NCBI GenBank assembly: GCA_009746045.1
Contig: RPFO01001819.1
Span: 1-64,000 of the forward strand
Origin: Mesostigma viride
Taxonomy: Eukaryota > Streptophyta > Mesostigmatophyceae > Mesostigmatales > Mesostigmataceae
Reading direction: 5' to 3'
Length of the DNA: 64,000 nucleotides
In this document: one piece after another, positions 13,075 to 23,601 of the stretch
Position numbering within the stretch: the first letter of the stretch is position 1
How the letters are laid out: each line of letters opens with the position of its first letter
Program-made: the position numbers and the translations under genes
Notes under the pieces: generated by a model
Databases searched by the model: none
Seen by the model: only the letters and a program-made list of their open reading frames with translations
What the model was told of the DNA's origin: nothing

Positions 13075-14733
13075 CTAACGCAACTGGTGCGTCTTCTTGT
13101 ATGCTTCTAGTAAGCGGGCGCACCCCGCTAACTCGGTAGCGGTGCGCCAGGAGTCCTCAGACTCGTGTTGTGCGAATCGCCATCGCACCCGATATTGTCG
13201 CTGGACCCCTCGTCCCCGTTTGACATCCCGGTGGCCCACGATTGCGGCCACCTCGTCCTCCTGTTCCCCCGTATCAGGATTGAACTCCAGTGGGGCTGGG
13301 GGATTGACCCTACCCTGAATGGTGTTCTGGTGATACAACTTGAGCTGGTCACGGTGGAAACGGTTGGACGTGAGGTTCCATGACACTGGAATGTCCACCT
13401 GGAACATGACATCATCGAACTTGGTGAGGACCTTGTAGGGTCCCAGGAACATGGGTCGGAGCTTAGTCTTCAGCTCCTTCTCCACCTTGTGCGAAAATCG
13501 CCCGATCTGCGGGCCCTCAACCAGGACCCAATCGCCCACCTCGATGGACGGCGCCCTGTGGTCCCGCTTGCCGGCTGTCCTCTCCATATACCGCGCTGCC
13601 GCTGCGCGATAGCCCTGAACCGCGCTGTTATGCGCTTGGTGCATCCGCTGCAGCAACCGGTCGACCCCTTGCAGGGTATCCAGCTTGACCTGATCCTCTC
13701 CCAGATCGTGGCTCCCAAGCAAGTCGAGCGGTGTGAGAGGGTGCCGGCCGGAGTTGAGGAAAAAGGGGGTGAACCCATGGGCGGCCTGGGGGGCATTGTT
13801 CAAGGAAAACTCCACCAAGCCCAGAAGTTCTTCCCAATTGCTGCCCACCGTGTCGGTGTAGTGTCGCATGGTCTCTTGCACCGTGCGGTTCAATCGCTCC
13901 ACCAGATGCGACGACGAGCTGTGATAGGCCGTGCCCAGCGACACCTTGGTGCCCAGTTGCTCGAAGAACTCCTGCCAGAATTTGGCCGTGAAGAGCTTGT
14001 CGCGGTCAGAGATGAACTGCCGGCTGAGCCCATGAAACCGAAACACGTGCGTCAGGTATATCTTGGCGCACTCCTCCGCTGTGAGGTCGACCGGACACGG
14101 GGCCAGGTGACACATGCGCGTCAGGCGGTCCACAAACACCAAGACCATGCTGTTGCCGTTCTTCGTCTTCTTGAACGGGCCGATGAAGTCCATCATGATA
14201 GAATCCCAAGGACCCATGGGATCCGGCAGCGTCTTAGGGACGGCCTGAGAGCCCGTGTTCCTGGACTTCATGATCTGACACGAGGGGCACTGGCGCACAT
14301 ACGTCTCGATATACTCCTTCATCCCTGGCCAGTAGAAGTGCTTACGTGCCCGGGGAAGGAGACGGTGGCTTCCCTGATGTCCGCCCAGGAGAGAATCATG
14401 GAGCTCGTGAAGCAAGGCAGCCCTACAGAGCTCAGGGACATACAGCCGCCATTCCTCCGGCTGGGGACTCACGAACAGTTTCCCCTCCTGAAACTTGCAA
14501 GGATAGGCCCCCATCTGCTGGGGATGTGCCCGGATGGCTTCAAGTGCTGCTTCCTCCGTGATTGTGAAACGGCTGATCAGCATCTCCAAGTCCGACGTGA
14601 CTGTGAACGCGTCCGCAGCCGGTTCTGCCGCATCCGTACCCGCCTGGTTGACGAATTCTGAGAAGACTGTGGGAGGGCCGAGCGGCTGAAGCTGAAAAAT
14701 TCCCTGGGGCGGCACCACATGACTAAGGGGCAC
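13075..14733 (-). pseudogene. E1 pol, integrase and chromodomain segment
   Basis: The integrase has an HHCC finger (HDSLLGGHQGSHR...CPSCQ), a DDE core (MDFIGPFKKTK, FISDRDKLF, HLVERLNRTVQ), a GPY/F module (FLGPYKVL) and a C-terminal chromodomain (EDEVAAIVGHRD...YRVRWRF...DSWRT). The chromodomain marks a chromovirus and in known members steers insertion to particular histone marks. This segment is continuous for 552 codons. It is out of frame with the RNase H segment because of a one-base shift near 14750, just before PLSHVVPPQGIF. Confidence 0.88.
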
Positions 14734-15447
14734 GCGCGCATGCGACCCCTCCCCCTCCCCGGGGTGTCCACGTCCTCGTGGGCGCTTGGTTGAACCGTCT
14801 CCTCCGGGAGGGGTGACAGGTCATCCATGGTGGTGTGCCCAAGATGAAACAAGTGACGGGCCTGGGGAGACCGTGGTTCCACACCGTAGGCGGTCCCCGG
14901 GGCGGCCACTGGGACACAGGTGGTATGCAGCACGTCCATGTCCTCGTAGAACCAATAGTCCGCCCGTCGCGAGAGAGCGTCGGGCACCACATTGTCCGCG
15001 CCCTTGACGTATTGGATCTTGAACGGCGCGAACTGTGACAGGTACTCCATCCACCGCGCCTGGCGGGGCGTCAGGTTGGGCTGCACCAGGAGGTGGGTGA
15101 GCGGCCGGTGGTCCGTGTGGATCACCAGGCGATGGGGGTCGAGATCCCCCTGCTCACTGATGGCCACCGAAAACTGGGCCCCCAAGAGATGATGACGCCA
15201 CGTGTGGCAGCTGTAGACGACTGCCAGGAGTTCCTGTTGATGCACTGGATAATTCCGCTCCGCCGGAATCATCGTTCGTGAGATGTACTCGATGGGCTGA
15301 AGGCCCTTGCCGTGGTCCTGCAGGAGAACACCCCCGATGGCCACCTTGCTGGCGTCCGTAGCCACGACGAAAGGAAGGGCCGGGTCCGGCAGGATAAGGA
15401 CTGGCGCTGTGGTGAGGTGGCGCTTGAGCGCCTCGAAAGCCTGTTGG
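14577..15447 (-). pseudogene. E1 pol, RNase H segment
   Basis: It starts inside the palm/connection at QQAFEALKRHLTTAPV, interrupted upstream by the hAT element. RNase H acidic motifs are seen in VVATDASKVAIGGV, HQQELLAVVY and VIHTDHRPL. The in-frame end at 14577 lies past the frameshift near 14750, so the last 60 or so codons are not pol. E2 carries the same region uninterrupted. Confidence 0.85.
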
Positions 15448-16750
15448 CCAGGTTGGAAAATACGTGTGCGGGGTATAATACGTGGACTTAAAATACGCGT
15501 ATTATACGTGGGGGGTATAAAATACGCGGTGGTAAAATGCGCGACAGTTTTTGTGGTCCAATTGTCAGTCACCCAATTAGCACGCTCCTTGATGATGGTC
15601 ATGCAGTTATTACAACTGAAATTTGGTGTATATGCTTATTTATTAACATCTTCCATTTATGCCCTGCAATCCTATCTGATTATGATTTGTTAAATGCAGG
15701 GGGGAGCATGCTGCAACGGGAATAGTAAGGATTCAATTAATTAATTGATTGTAAGGAAAGCCATCCACTATATAATGCATGAGAGGACATAAGACACAAC
15801 TTCCGAGGAGGAGGGGTGACGTGCCCTCCTTTGTACTGGATCATGCCGGCCACCATCTGCTTGAAAGAGGCGCTCTCAGCCGCATTGAAGCAATGCCGTT
15901 CTCGATAAAAAATTCGGCAGCCAGCAGCTGGACACCTTTCTCGTCGACGGGAACCAGCCATTTGGTGATGCTCAGCTGGCCTTTGCTGGGAACCGACGAC
16001 AAGTCAGCCGGCGCAGCTGCCCCTCCCATCTCCGCCATTGCCCTGTTCAAATTGTGCTGCTTCTTGGCGTCTGACTGCTGCGACTTGTTGTTATACATCC
16101 TAAGAAACCTGCTCCGGATATTCGGTGGAATTTTGTCGCAGGGTAACATCCCTTCCCCTGCGATTCCGGCAAAGTGTGCACGGACTCGGAATACGCTGAT
16201 TGCCCCCGCCCCGTATGAGAACTTCTTGTTGCAAAATGAGCAGAACTTATTCGACACAAACTGCGTTTTGTTACTAACAGCATCTGTGACTGCTTCTTTC
16301 TTCTCGAGAACGAAATCCCATTCAGGCCCTTTCTTCTTCATGGCTGCAAATCGAAAATGGCTGCACACTGTCGCACAGTCGCACTGGCCTCGTCGTCGCT
16401 AGCATTACACCGTCAGTAGCACAGCTGGCATTTGCTGGCACACTGTTATTTATGCGTTATGTACCTAGTCCTAGCTGTCTCCTATACCGGCCAAACATTT
16501 TGCAAGGCTTGCGCTTTATGAAAAGAACTGTACGCATCTACTTCTAGTAGTAAAAATCTAAAATGTGCAGTGAGCGCGCCGCGCCCAGAACCTGGGCACC
16601 GCGCCAGTGCCCGCTGCCCGCTGGTACCCCCGAAAAATTCTAAGTCCAAACCGCGTGGTCAGACGTAAAATACGCGTAAAATACGTCGAGGCCCATAATA
16701 TGCTTTATCCCGCATTTTATCGCAAAAGTGCGGCGTACAGACCAACCCGG
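15448..16750 (-). mobile_element. hAT element in E1 pol (1303 bp)
   Basis: It is flanked by the 8-bp duplication CCTGTTGG (15440-15447, 16751-16758). E2 has the single-copy empty site. Terminal inverted repeats are CC(A/G)GGTTGG...TACG. Subterminal regions are rich in AATACGC/GCGTATTATACG. An 8-bp duplication and a BED-finger fragment inside define hAT. It is too short for a full transposase, so it is non-autonomous. Confidence 0.88.
15841..16341 (-). pseudogene. hAT transposase N-terminal fragment with BED finger
   Basis: From the ATG at 16339-16341 (MKKKGPEWDFVLEKKEAV) the frame shows CSFCNKKFSYGAG...VRAHFAGIAGEG.LPC, a BED-type zinc finger as in plant-like hAT proteins, then IRSRFLRMYNN and a linker with ITKWLVPVDEKG. 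The RNase H-like catalytic domain and the C-terminal dimerisation region are absent. About 167 residues remain, against 600 or more for a full hAT transposase. Confidence 0.72.
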
Positions 16751-16758
16751 CCTGTTGG

Positions 16759-17786
16759 CACTGCTCTGCCCAAAGGAACGGAGTACCCTTTTTGAGAAGA
16801 GCATTGATCGGGGCGGCGATGGTGGCAAACCTCGGGATGAACCGGCGGTAGTAAGATGCCAATCCCAGGAAGCTGCGTACCCCTTTCACGTCCGTAGGGA
16901 CAGGCCATTGCTGGACAGACTCGATCTTCTCAGGGTCGGTCGCGATGCCGTCCGCGGACAGGGTATGACCCAGAAACGGCACGCAGCGACCGGCGCGCAC
17001 CTTGGCCTTCCGCGCCGAAAGGTGCTCATCCTCCATGATCTGCAGCACGGCGTCCACATCCTCCAGGTGCTCCTCGAACGTCTTGGAGTACACCAGGATG
17101 TCGTCCAGATACGCCAGCGCGCACGTGCGCTTGTAGGTCCAGGGCGGGCGCGCTCCCTTCTGCGGGTCCGCCAGGTCCTGGGAGACCTGCGGCAGGTGGG
17201 CTGTACCCATCACCGGACGGAGGATGTCATTCATCAGCATCTGGAAGGACGCAGGCGAATTACACAGCCCCATTGCCGCCACCCGAAACTGATAGTGACC
17301 GAAGGGCGTAGCGAACGCGGTCTTGTGGCAGTCTTCTGGCGCGATGCGCAGCTGCCAAAACCCGTCCGCACAGTCGATGACGGTGAAACACGTCGCCCCC
17401 TGGACACGGTTGAAGATGTCGTCGATCCGCGGTAGAGGATACCGGGACTTGACGGTGATGGCGTTCAGCTTCCGGTAGTCAGTCACCAGACGCCACTTGC
17501 CTCCTGGCTTGGGAACGAGCAGCACGCCCGCTGAGAAGGGGCTGTTGCTGGGTTCAATGAGCCCCGCGTCGAGTAGTGAAATGAGGATCTTCTTGAGCTC
17601 CACCAGCTCGACTGGGCCCATGCGGTACATGGGAGACACAGTAGGCCCGGAACCCTCCTGGAGCTGGACACGATGTAACACCGATCGATTGGGAGGGAAC
17701 TGGGGGGTGCGATCGCGAAGAGGGCAGTGCGCTTCTCCAGGACGGCATTGAACCGCGCCAGCTCGTCCGGTGTGAACCGGCACCAA
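16759..17786 (-). pseudogene. E1 pol, reverse transcriptase segment
   Basis: It covers the fingers and palm: WRLVTDYRKLNAITVKSRYPLP, FTVIDCADGFWQL, MGLCNSPASFQ, and the active site AYLDDILVYSKT. It continues to the connection ending WAEQCQQA, where the hAT element cuts in. Between LRPVMG and the YLDD strand lies an extra stretch of about 28 residues, also present in E2. A one-base shift near 17780 separates it from the protease segment. Confidence 0.88.
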
Positions 17787-18957
17787 TCTCGTTAAGCAGA
17801 GCCTGAGTGCTGTCCAGGTCTATGCGATACATCGCGTACTCCTTGCCCTTCCGGAGCTGGCGCGCCAGCGTCTTGCTACTCATCAGGATCTGGGACGCTG
17901 GTCGGGGCCCGTCCGCCGAGCGCTCGTGTGTAATGTTATGGACCTCCGCGGCCTGTGCCCTATACTCGCTGTCTGGGCACCAGAATGAACCATCCGGAAA
18001 CCAAACTACCCGCCGGCGCACACTGATGTCCACATCCTGCTTGTCCAGCCAGTCCACTCCAATGATGATGTCGGCAGCGCCCAACGGCGCAATAGTCGCC
18101 ACCAGGTCCACCGGCGTGCCCTGCAGTACACCCTTGATGTCTGCTAGGCCCGGCGATTGGTGCCGCCGACCGTCTGAGTAGGTGACATATACTGCCGTGG
18201 TGTGAGGTCGAGGTACCAGGCCCAGCCGACGCACCAGGGCCTCGTTGATGAAGGACGTGGAGGCGCCGGTGTCGACCAGGAACTTCACGTCCATGATCGT
18301 TTTCTCCTTCAAATACGGATCAAGGACGGTGGGAGGGACCAGTAACCCTCCGCTGAAAAGAAACAGATGCCGCGAATCTCCTTGAGATGCACGCGCCGCC
18401 GGTTGGGTGGACGCGTCTGCGGCCACGTTATTGACGTCTACCTCTACTCTAATTGACTCCGCGTCTGGGCTACCATCTGATTTTTCTACCCTATCCCCTA
18501 CCCCGGGACCCAAGCCCATGGGCAGGGCTACTACTCCCGAGGAGCGGTGGGACGGGAGGCCGCCTCGCCCGACCACCCGCCCTCTTCCCCCCCTCCTCCT
18601 CTTCGTCAGCCCCCTCCTCGTCGTCATACTCGTAGCCAGCCACTGCCTGCGTTTGGCCGGAAGAGGAGGACTGTCGCCGCGCCTCAATCTCGTTGACCGC
18701 GCGCAACACACCCTTGGTAGAGCTGGTCGCGGGTGGTCGCGGCTGCTGGTACTGCGTCGGGACCTGTCTGGCGTGCTGCAGGCGAGCCGCACGCTCACCC
18801 GCGTTGCGGGGTCGGTCCCGAGGGCCGGAGGAGTCGGGGCGGCTGCCGAAGGCCGGGCCGGAGAAACGAACACTGGGTGTCCCTCTCCTGCCCACGACTG
18901 GCGTTCTTGCCCCGGAGCTTGGGGCAGTCGCGCTTGAGGTGCCCCACCTCGCTGCAC
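17787..18957 (-). pseudogene. E1 pol, protease segment
   Basis: An aspartic protease is seen at KFLVDTGASTSFINEALVRR, with the later hydrophobic-Asp pair ADIIIGVDWL. The open frame overlaps the end of gag by about 470 bp in the +1 frame relative to gag, as in E2, so gag-pol would need a +1 shift. The frame has no ATG ahead of the protease that looks used. Confidence 0.82.
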
Positions 18958-20444
18958 ATGAAGCAGCGCGCCTTGCTAGCGTCGATCGCGTTGACGCCGG
19001 GTCAGTGTAGCCATCATCAGGGTCGTCGAGGTACTCCTCCTCCTCCTCCTCGCCGGTGAGCTCCGTAGAGTACATCTGGTTCACCCGTCGCGGGGGAGCT
19101 GACCTGAAGAAACGGCGCACCGAGGGTGCGCGCCCGCGAGACACCACGTCGGCCACCTGCAGAAGGTATCTCTGGATATTCAGGATGTCCCACTCCTTCC
19201 AGGGGACCTCAGCGTAGTGTTTGAATACCTCGTCCTGCAGCTCGGGGCTGAGCGCCTCGATGAATCTGATCTTGTACTCGTACCAGGTCATGTCGGTTAG
19301 ATAAGCGGCGCTGGACTCAAACTTGGACAGAAACTCGCGATATGGGGTGGTCCCCTGGCGCAGCTTGCCGAAAGCGATCCGCTCGTGGAGCTCCGCGTCT
19401 GGGGGTATCAGCTTGCGGCGCACCCGGTCCATCAGCTCCTCCACGGTTTGCGGGTATGACTGGGATGCGATGCTCTCACAGTTCAGGATGCTCACCACCG
19501 AGGGGTCCATGCAGGTGTTGACCACATGTGGGATCAAATCACAGGTGGCCAGTTCCCAGCTGTTGTGATTGCACCAAACGGTATACTGCTGTTGCCACAT
19601 GCGTCCCCATTCGTCGACCTCTCGCGGTTTCATATCCGCGTGCAGCTTGGGTACATTCTTGAAGGTAGGCATCGGTGGGGCCTTTACCGTGTTAAGCTTA
19701 GGCCCACCGACCTCTCTGTAGGAGATGGAGCCGAATGCTGGAGGCTGCGACCGCGGGAGAGATCCGGATCTGTCCGGTGTGCCGTGTGTCCGGCGCACCT
19801 GTACGACGAGGGGTGTTCGTACCCCGGGTCATCCAGTGCCACCCTGCTGAAACTGAGGTTGCCAGCAGGCGCAGGCGAGGGGACCGCGCTTCGGTCAAGC
19901 ACCCGTGGACGCTGCGGTTGAGGTGCCGGGCGCTGGGCTGGCGTGTGAGTCTCCTCGTCGCGGGTGGTGACACTGCTCCGGGTCTCCCCTGGGCTGGTCC
20001 GTGGTCTATGAGTACCAACGGGCGGGCCCTGCGTGACAGATCCCTCGTCCGCCTCGTTAGTCCCTTCCAGGTCATCGAACTCGCCATCTGCCCCTGGGGC
20101 CTCCCCTTCCTCGTCCGAATACCATAGCGCCGTGGGTAACAGGGACGTGCTGCCGAACTGACACTCTGCGTCTGCCCCGGTGTGGGGGACCCGGTGGAGG
20201 TCCCTGGGGCCGCCCCCGACCTGCCCAAGGATGCGTTGGCCGCCCGGTGACTGGCTGCTGATGGCGGTAGTGCAGGGTATCTTCATGCTCGTCCCCCTGC
20301 TGCTCAGGGTCCGATGGTGGCCATTGTGGTCTCGTCTGGAGTTGTTGTTGCTGTAACCGGGGTTGCCGTTGCTGCTGCTGCTGCTGTGGTTGCTGCTGCT
20401 GCTGCTGCGGTCGTTGCTGCTGCTGCTGCTGTTGCTGTCGTTGC

Positions 20445-20488
<44 letters not shown>

Positions 20489-20841
20489 TTGCTGCTGATG
20501 TTGTTGCTGCTGGTGTTGCTGCTGCTGATGTTGTTGCTGCTGGTGTTGCTGCTGCTGCGAGCCCCCCTGGAGTATCTCTGGGTCACTTCTATCCTCTTCC
20601 TGCCTGGTAAGGCGTCTATATTGTCCCCATCCGCTGGGGAGCTAGGTCTGGATCGTAGGGAGCCTTCCACAGGTCTCTCCATGACCTCACCTGTACCTGT
20701 CTCTACTTGTGGTGGTACCTCTAGCCCTTCTGTACCGTGCTCGTGGTTGTCTACCGGTTCTTTCTCTCTATTATCTGAATCTCTCTCCCTAAGCTCGTCT
20801 TCTGTCTCTCTGGCGTTCCTTGTTTGGTACCGTGTTGGCAT
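18491..20841 (-). pseudogene. E1 gag, zinc knuckle lost
   Basis: The ATG is at 20839-20841 (MPTRYQTRNARETED). A glutamine-rich tract (CAG/CAA, about 20380-20560) follows but is read out of the Q frame, so an indel precedes it. The capsid-like part (TFKNVPKLHADMKPREVDEW ... FIEALSPELQDEVFKHY) is intact from 19798. Compared with E2, one base is missing near 18995 and two near 18890. The net frame is restored, but the CCHC knuckle between them is destroyed. The tail overlaps pol. Confidence 0.82.
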
Positions 20842-20967
20842 GGTGCTCGTACCGGTACCTTACACAGCAGGCATCACCTCCCCAGGAAGAAGAGAGAGAG
20901 AAGAGCAACCACGTGCTATGGATCTATAGATATAGAACCTAGTATCACTTCCTAGTAATAGTATCCT

Positions 20968-21306
20968 CTACTGTTTGCTAGGGCCAATGGTCAGCTGAGA
21001 GAAGGTAACTGTAACTGCTGTCCCCTCCCCCTGGCTGCTGAGCGTGGGTGGCTTGGAGCATTCACGAGTGATGTGCATCCCCTCAGGCAATGGCATATGT
21101 TCCCTAACAAACCTATCTGCATCTGCAATGTTATCAAACCCTTTCCACTTAGCACTAGAGCCTTGGGACAATATCTTATCTTTAATGTGTTCCTCACAAG
21201 TCTTCCAGCTGTAGAATATAGCAGGTCTACCCTTATCCCCGTCGTGAGCTACTGCGTAGTAAGGAAATCCAGACTGTCCACCCTTGTTTATTCTACGTCG
21301 GGGCAT
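20968..21306 (-). CDS. E1 ORF0: viroplasmin / RNase H1 N-terminal-like protein
   Basis: Intact, 112 codons, with ATG at 21304-21306. The core PYYAVAHDG...RPAIFYSWKTCEEHIKDK ... AKWKGFDNIADADRFVREHM matches the small fold at the N-terminus of eukaryotic RNase H1 and in caulimovirus protein VI: YAVA-G, the IFYSW.EC pair, the K(G/F)F strand and the A..F helix. In RNase H1 this fold binds RNA/DNA hybrid or dsRNA. Here it stands alone between the 5' LTR and gag, not fused to pol. The C-terminal 40 residues are unassigned. It could bind the element's hybrid during reverse transcription or reshape translation; that is inference. The E2 copy is also intact, with differences mostly at third codon positions. 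Confidence 0.72.
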   Translation of the reverse strand: MPRRRINKGGQSGFPYYAVAHDGDKGRPAIFYSWKTCEEHIKDKILSQGSSAKWKGFDNIADADRFVREHMPLPEGMHITRECSKPPTLSSQGEGTAVTVTFSQLTIGPSKQ

Positions 21307-21740
21307 GTTACATCATAGTCTGGCAGCGGCTTGCAAGCAGGAGAGAAAGGGGAAACCCAGGCTACCTCTAGTGCAGTGACCTTAAACAAACGAGGAGAGA
21401 GCACGGAGTGTAGCACAGCACACGCCCCCAGCCTTCCGCGGCAATTAGGGGCTATACAACAATTACACGGAGGTAAACACCGTCAACACAGTCGGCAACA
21501 GCCAGACGGTATTCACCCCCACAACATGTAAAACAACGAATGGTTGTCGTCCGCAACTTCCATTCGAACCAACGACATTCACACCCTATAGAGGCACAAC
21601 GTATAACGAGAACCCCTACGCGTGCGAACCCGGAGAGGAAGCGAGCATGCATGCCAGCTAGCCTTCCACAGGCATCGCTTGTAAAGAAAGGATCCTATCT
21701 AGGGGACGCACCATAATCGATGACGTTAAATCCTCCTGAG

Positions 21741-21950
21741 CTGGCCGCCACCCGGTGTCGTTGAAGGCAAGCCCTGGCCGCCACTAGGTGTCGTTGAAAG
21801 CAGGAGAGCTGAACGCTATCGTTTACAGCACCTCACCACAGGACTATTGCTAGCCCCGCCGAGTATCCCAGACTGGCCGCTTGCTGGCTAGGTCGTCGTT
21901 GAATCCCTTTACGGGCTGGCCGCCGACCAGTCAGCAGTCGTTGAATTCCG
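21741..21950 (-). repeat. E1 leader repeats, (C)TGGCCGCC...GTCGTTGAA
   Basis: Four spaced copies of TGGCCGCC followed 6-14 bp later by GTCGTTGAA lie between the PBS and ORF0. E2 keeps the same four at 57650-57860. Untranslated leaders of LTR elements carry packaging and dimerisation signals, so a structural RNA role is possible. Confidence 0.6.
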
Positions 21951-22040
21951 GAACCTCTACCTACGTCAAACTCAGCCTTGGTATCCTAATTGGCTCACTA
22001 ACCCTCTCCGCGAGAGTTAGCTAACCTTTCCAGCACATTT

Positions 22041-22053
22041 CCTCCGATAACCA
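22041..22053 (-). other. E1 primer binding site
   Basis: On the minus strand TGGTTATCGGAGG starts one base inside the 5' LTR, the usual place. It begins TGG, complementary to a tRNA CCA end. It resembles the common initiator-Met PBS (TGGTATCAGAG) with one extra T and an A-to-G change, so the tRNA is not assigned. Confidence 0.7.
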
Positions 22054-22054
22054 G

Positions 22055-22636
22055 TGTTACGTCCCAGCCCAGACACACCTAGCCTGAGCTACGTAGCGAA
22101 AGACCCTTCTTGCCGGAATTAGGAATAATTCAAGATAGCCTAAAGTAGGTTGCGCTTCACGACGTGAGTCGTGAGATATCTGGCATCACGGCTTAATGCC
22201 AAGCTAATTAGTTCACACTTATAATGGCTAGCAATACCAATTACAAATGGATAATGCCCCGGGCTCAATGTGTAGGCGTATTCGCACTTATCATTCATTA
22301 AACCAAGAGGACGAGACTCTCGTCCTCGGACCAATTTAACCTAGGTTGATTGCGGCGCAGATACATGCCAATTTCCCTGGACCAATCCAAGCCAAACATT
22401 CCACGTAGGATCCGGGCCGACATCGACCCTCAACTACAGGATCCACGCCTAGTACTACGAATGGACTCAGAACTGACGCGGCGCCACCGCACCGGTTCCT
22501 AAAAGGGCAACCTAGGACCAAAATAACTAGTCCAATTCACACAAGAGTCAATGTCCATAAAACTTAGTACAACGCCCACAAGGCCTTAGTAATTTATTCC
22601 ATTGTTACGTCCGACCTAAAGGGCCGGGACGTAACA
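22055..22636 (-). repeat. E1 5' LTR, complete (582 bp)
   Basis: The ends are TGTTACGTCC and GGACGTAACA. The terminal ten bases recur inverted 24 bp inside the right end, giving a 34-bp hairpin at the transcription-start side. A perfect palindrome (GAGGACGAGA-C-TCTCGTCCTC) lies a few bases from an internal TTAA. That TTAA is the insertion site used in the other LTR copies. Confidence 0.92.
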
Positions 22637-22641
22637 GTAAC

Positions 22642-23140
22642 ATAATGTAGGTTGCGCTTCACGACGTGAGTCGTGAGTTATCTGGCATCACGGCTTGATA
22701 CCAAGCTGATTTGTACACACTTATAATGGCTAGCAAGACCAATTACAAATGGATAATTGCCCCGGGCTCAATGTGTAGGCGTATTCGCACTTATCATTCA
22801 TCAAACCAAGAGGACGAGACTCTCGTCCTCGGACTAATTTAACCTAGGTTGGTTGCGGCGCAGATACAACACCAAATCCCACTGGACAATCCAAGTCACT
22901 CATTCCGCGTAGGATCCGGGCCGACATCGACCCCCAACTACAGGATCCACGCCTAGAACTATAGACAGATCCAGAACTGGCGCGGCGCCACGGCACCGGC
23001 CCCTAAAAGGTCAACCTAGGACCAAAATAACTAGTCCAATTCACACAATAGTCAATATTCATAAAACCCAGTACAACGGCCACAAGGCCTTAGTAATTTA
23101 TTCCATTGTTACGTCCGACTAAAAGGGCCGGGACGTAACA
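22642..23140 (-). repeat. Older LTR fragment next to E1
   Basis: It matches LTR positions from about 85 to the end but is clearly more diverged than the E1 and E2 LTRs, for example TCATCAAACC for TCATTAAACC. It starts right after the E1 5' LTR plus five bases (GTAAC), so E1 probably landed inside this older LTR. Its left part would lie beyond the truncated 3' end of E1. Confidence 0.8.
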
Positions 23141-23499
23141 CCACGGCCTTGCTAGGGAACACTCAAGCGCCCATGTTGTTGCCCAACAACATGTTGGTAG
23201 CATGGTTGGACCATGCATGCTTTATTACTTGATATATTATGTTGTCTTATTGATGTATGGAATGCCTGCCATTAGTGGAGCTGTTATGTGGTTGTTATGC
23301 ATTCATGACTCATCATTTTGACTTAGTCCGGCGATGATGATAGCTGGTCCGACCGGTCAGTCGCGGTCTCATTCATGCCGCAAATGGATGTCACTTGTCA
23401 GTGTGTTCTGCACCTTGCCATGATGAGTGATATCCATGCATAACTATGCCCTAAAGGCACGAACCCGAAAGGCCCATTCATAACCATGCAGGCCAAACT

Positions 23500-23601
23500 G
23501 CACACTGCCGTATTCTAGTGACGTATTCTGCCGGGCTCCACGTCTATACCCGTATTTTCGAGGCCGGCGTATTTGACGTACCGACGTATTTGCCAACCTG
23601 G
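23500..23601 (+). mobile_element. End fragment of a hAT element like that in E1 pol
   Basis: Read inward from 23601, CCAGGTTGGCAAATACGTCGG parallels the left end of the 15448 element (CCAGGTTGGAAAATACGTG), followed by several CGTATTT-type subterminal motifs. No partner end or 8-bp duplication is visible. Confidence 0.5.

Larger units (their letters stand above)
9938..22636 (-). mobile_element. Chromovirus copy E1 (Ty3/gypsy LTR retrotransposon)
   Basis: It reads right to left: 5' LTR 22055-22636, PBS, leader repeats, ORF0, gag, pol, ORF3, polypurine tract, 3' LTR. The 3' LTR lacks its first 243 bp or so. A hAT element sits in pol. LTR ends are TGTTACGTCC...GGACGTAACA. The shared 336 bp of the two LTRs differ by three single-base deletions and no substitution, so the insertion is young. 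Gag, pol and ORF3 all have frame breaks. No target duplication can be tested because the left flank is missing. Confidence 0.92.

Noticed and set aside
20314..20929. Plus-strand poly-Ala, poly-Val and poly-Leu frames
   Set aside because: They are antisense to the glutamine tract of E1 gag; the same applies at 56186-56533 in E2.
23174..23200. CATGTTGTTG..CAACAACATG palindrome as a functional hairpin
   Set aside because: The arms are short, and no neighbouring feature or second copy supports a role.
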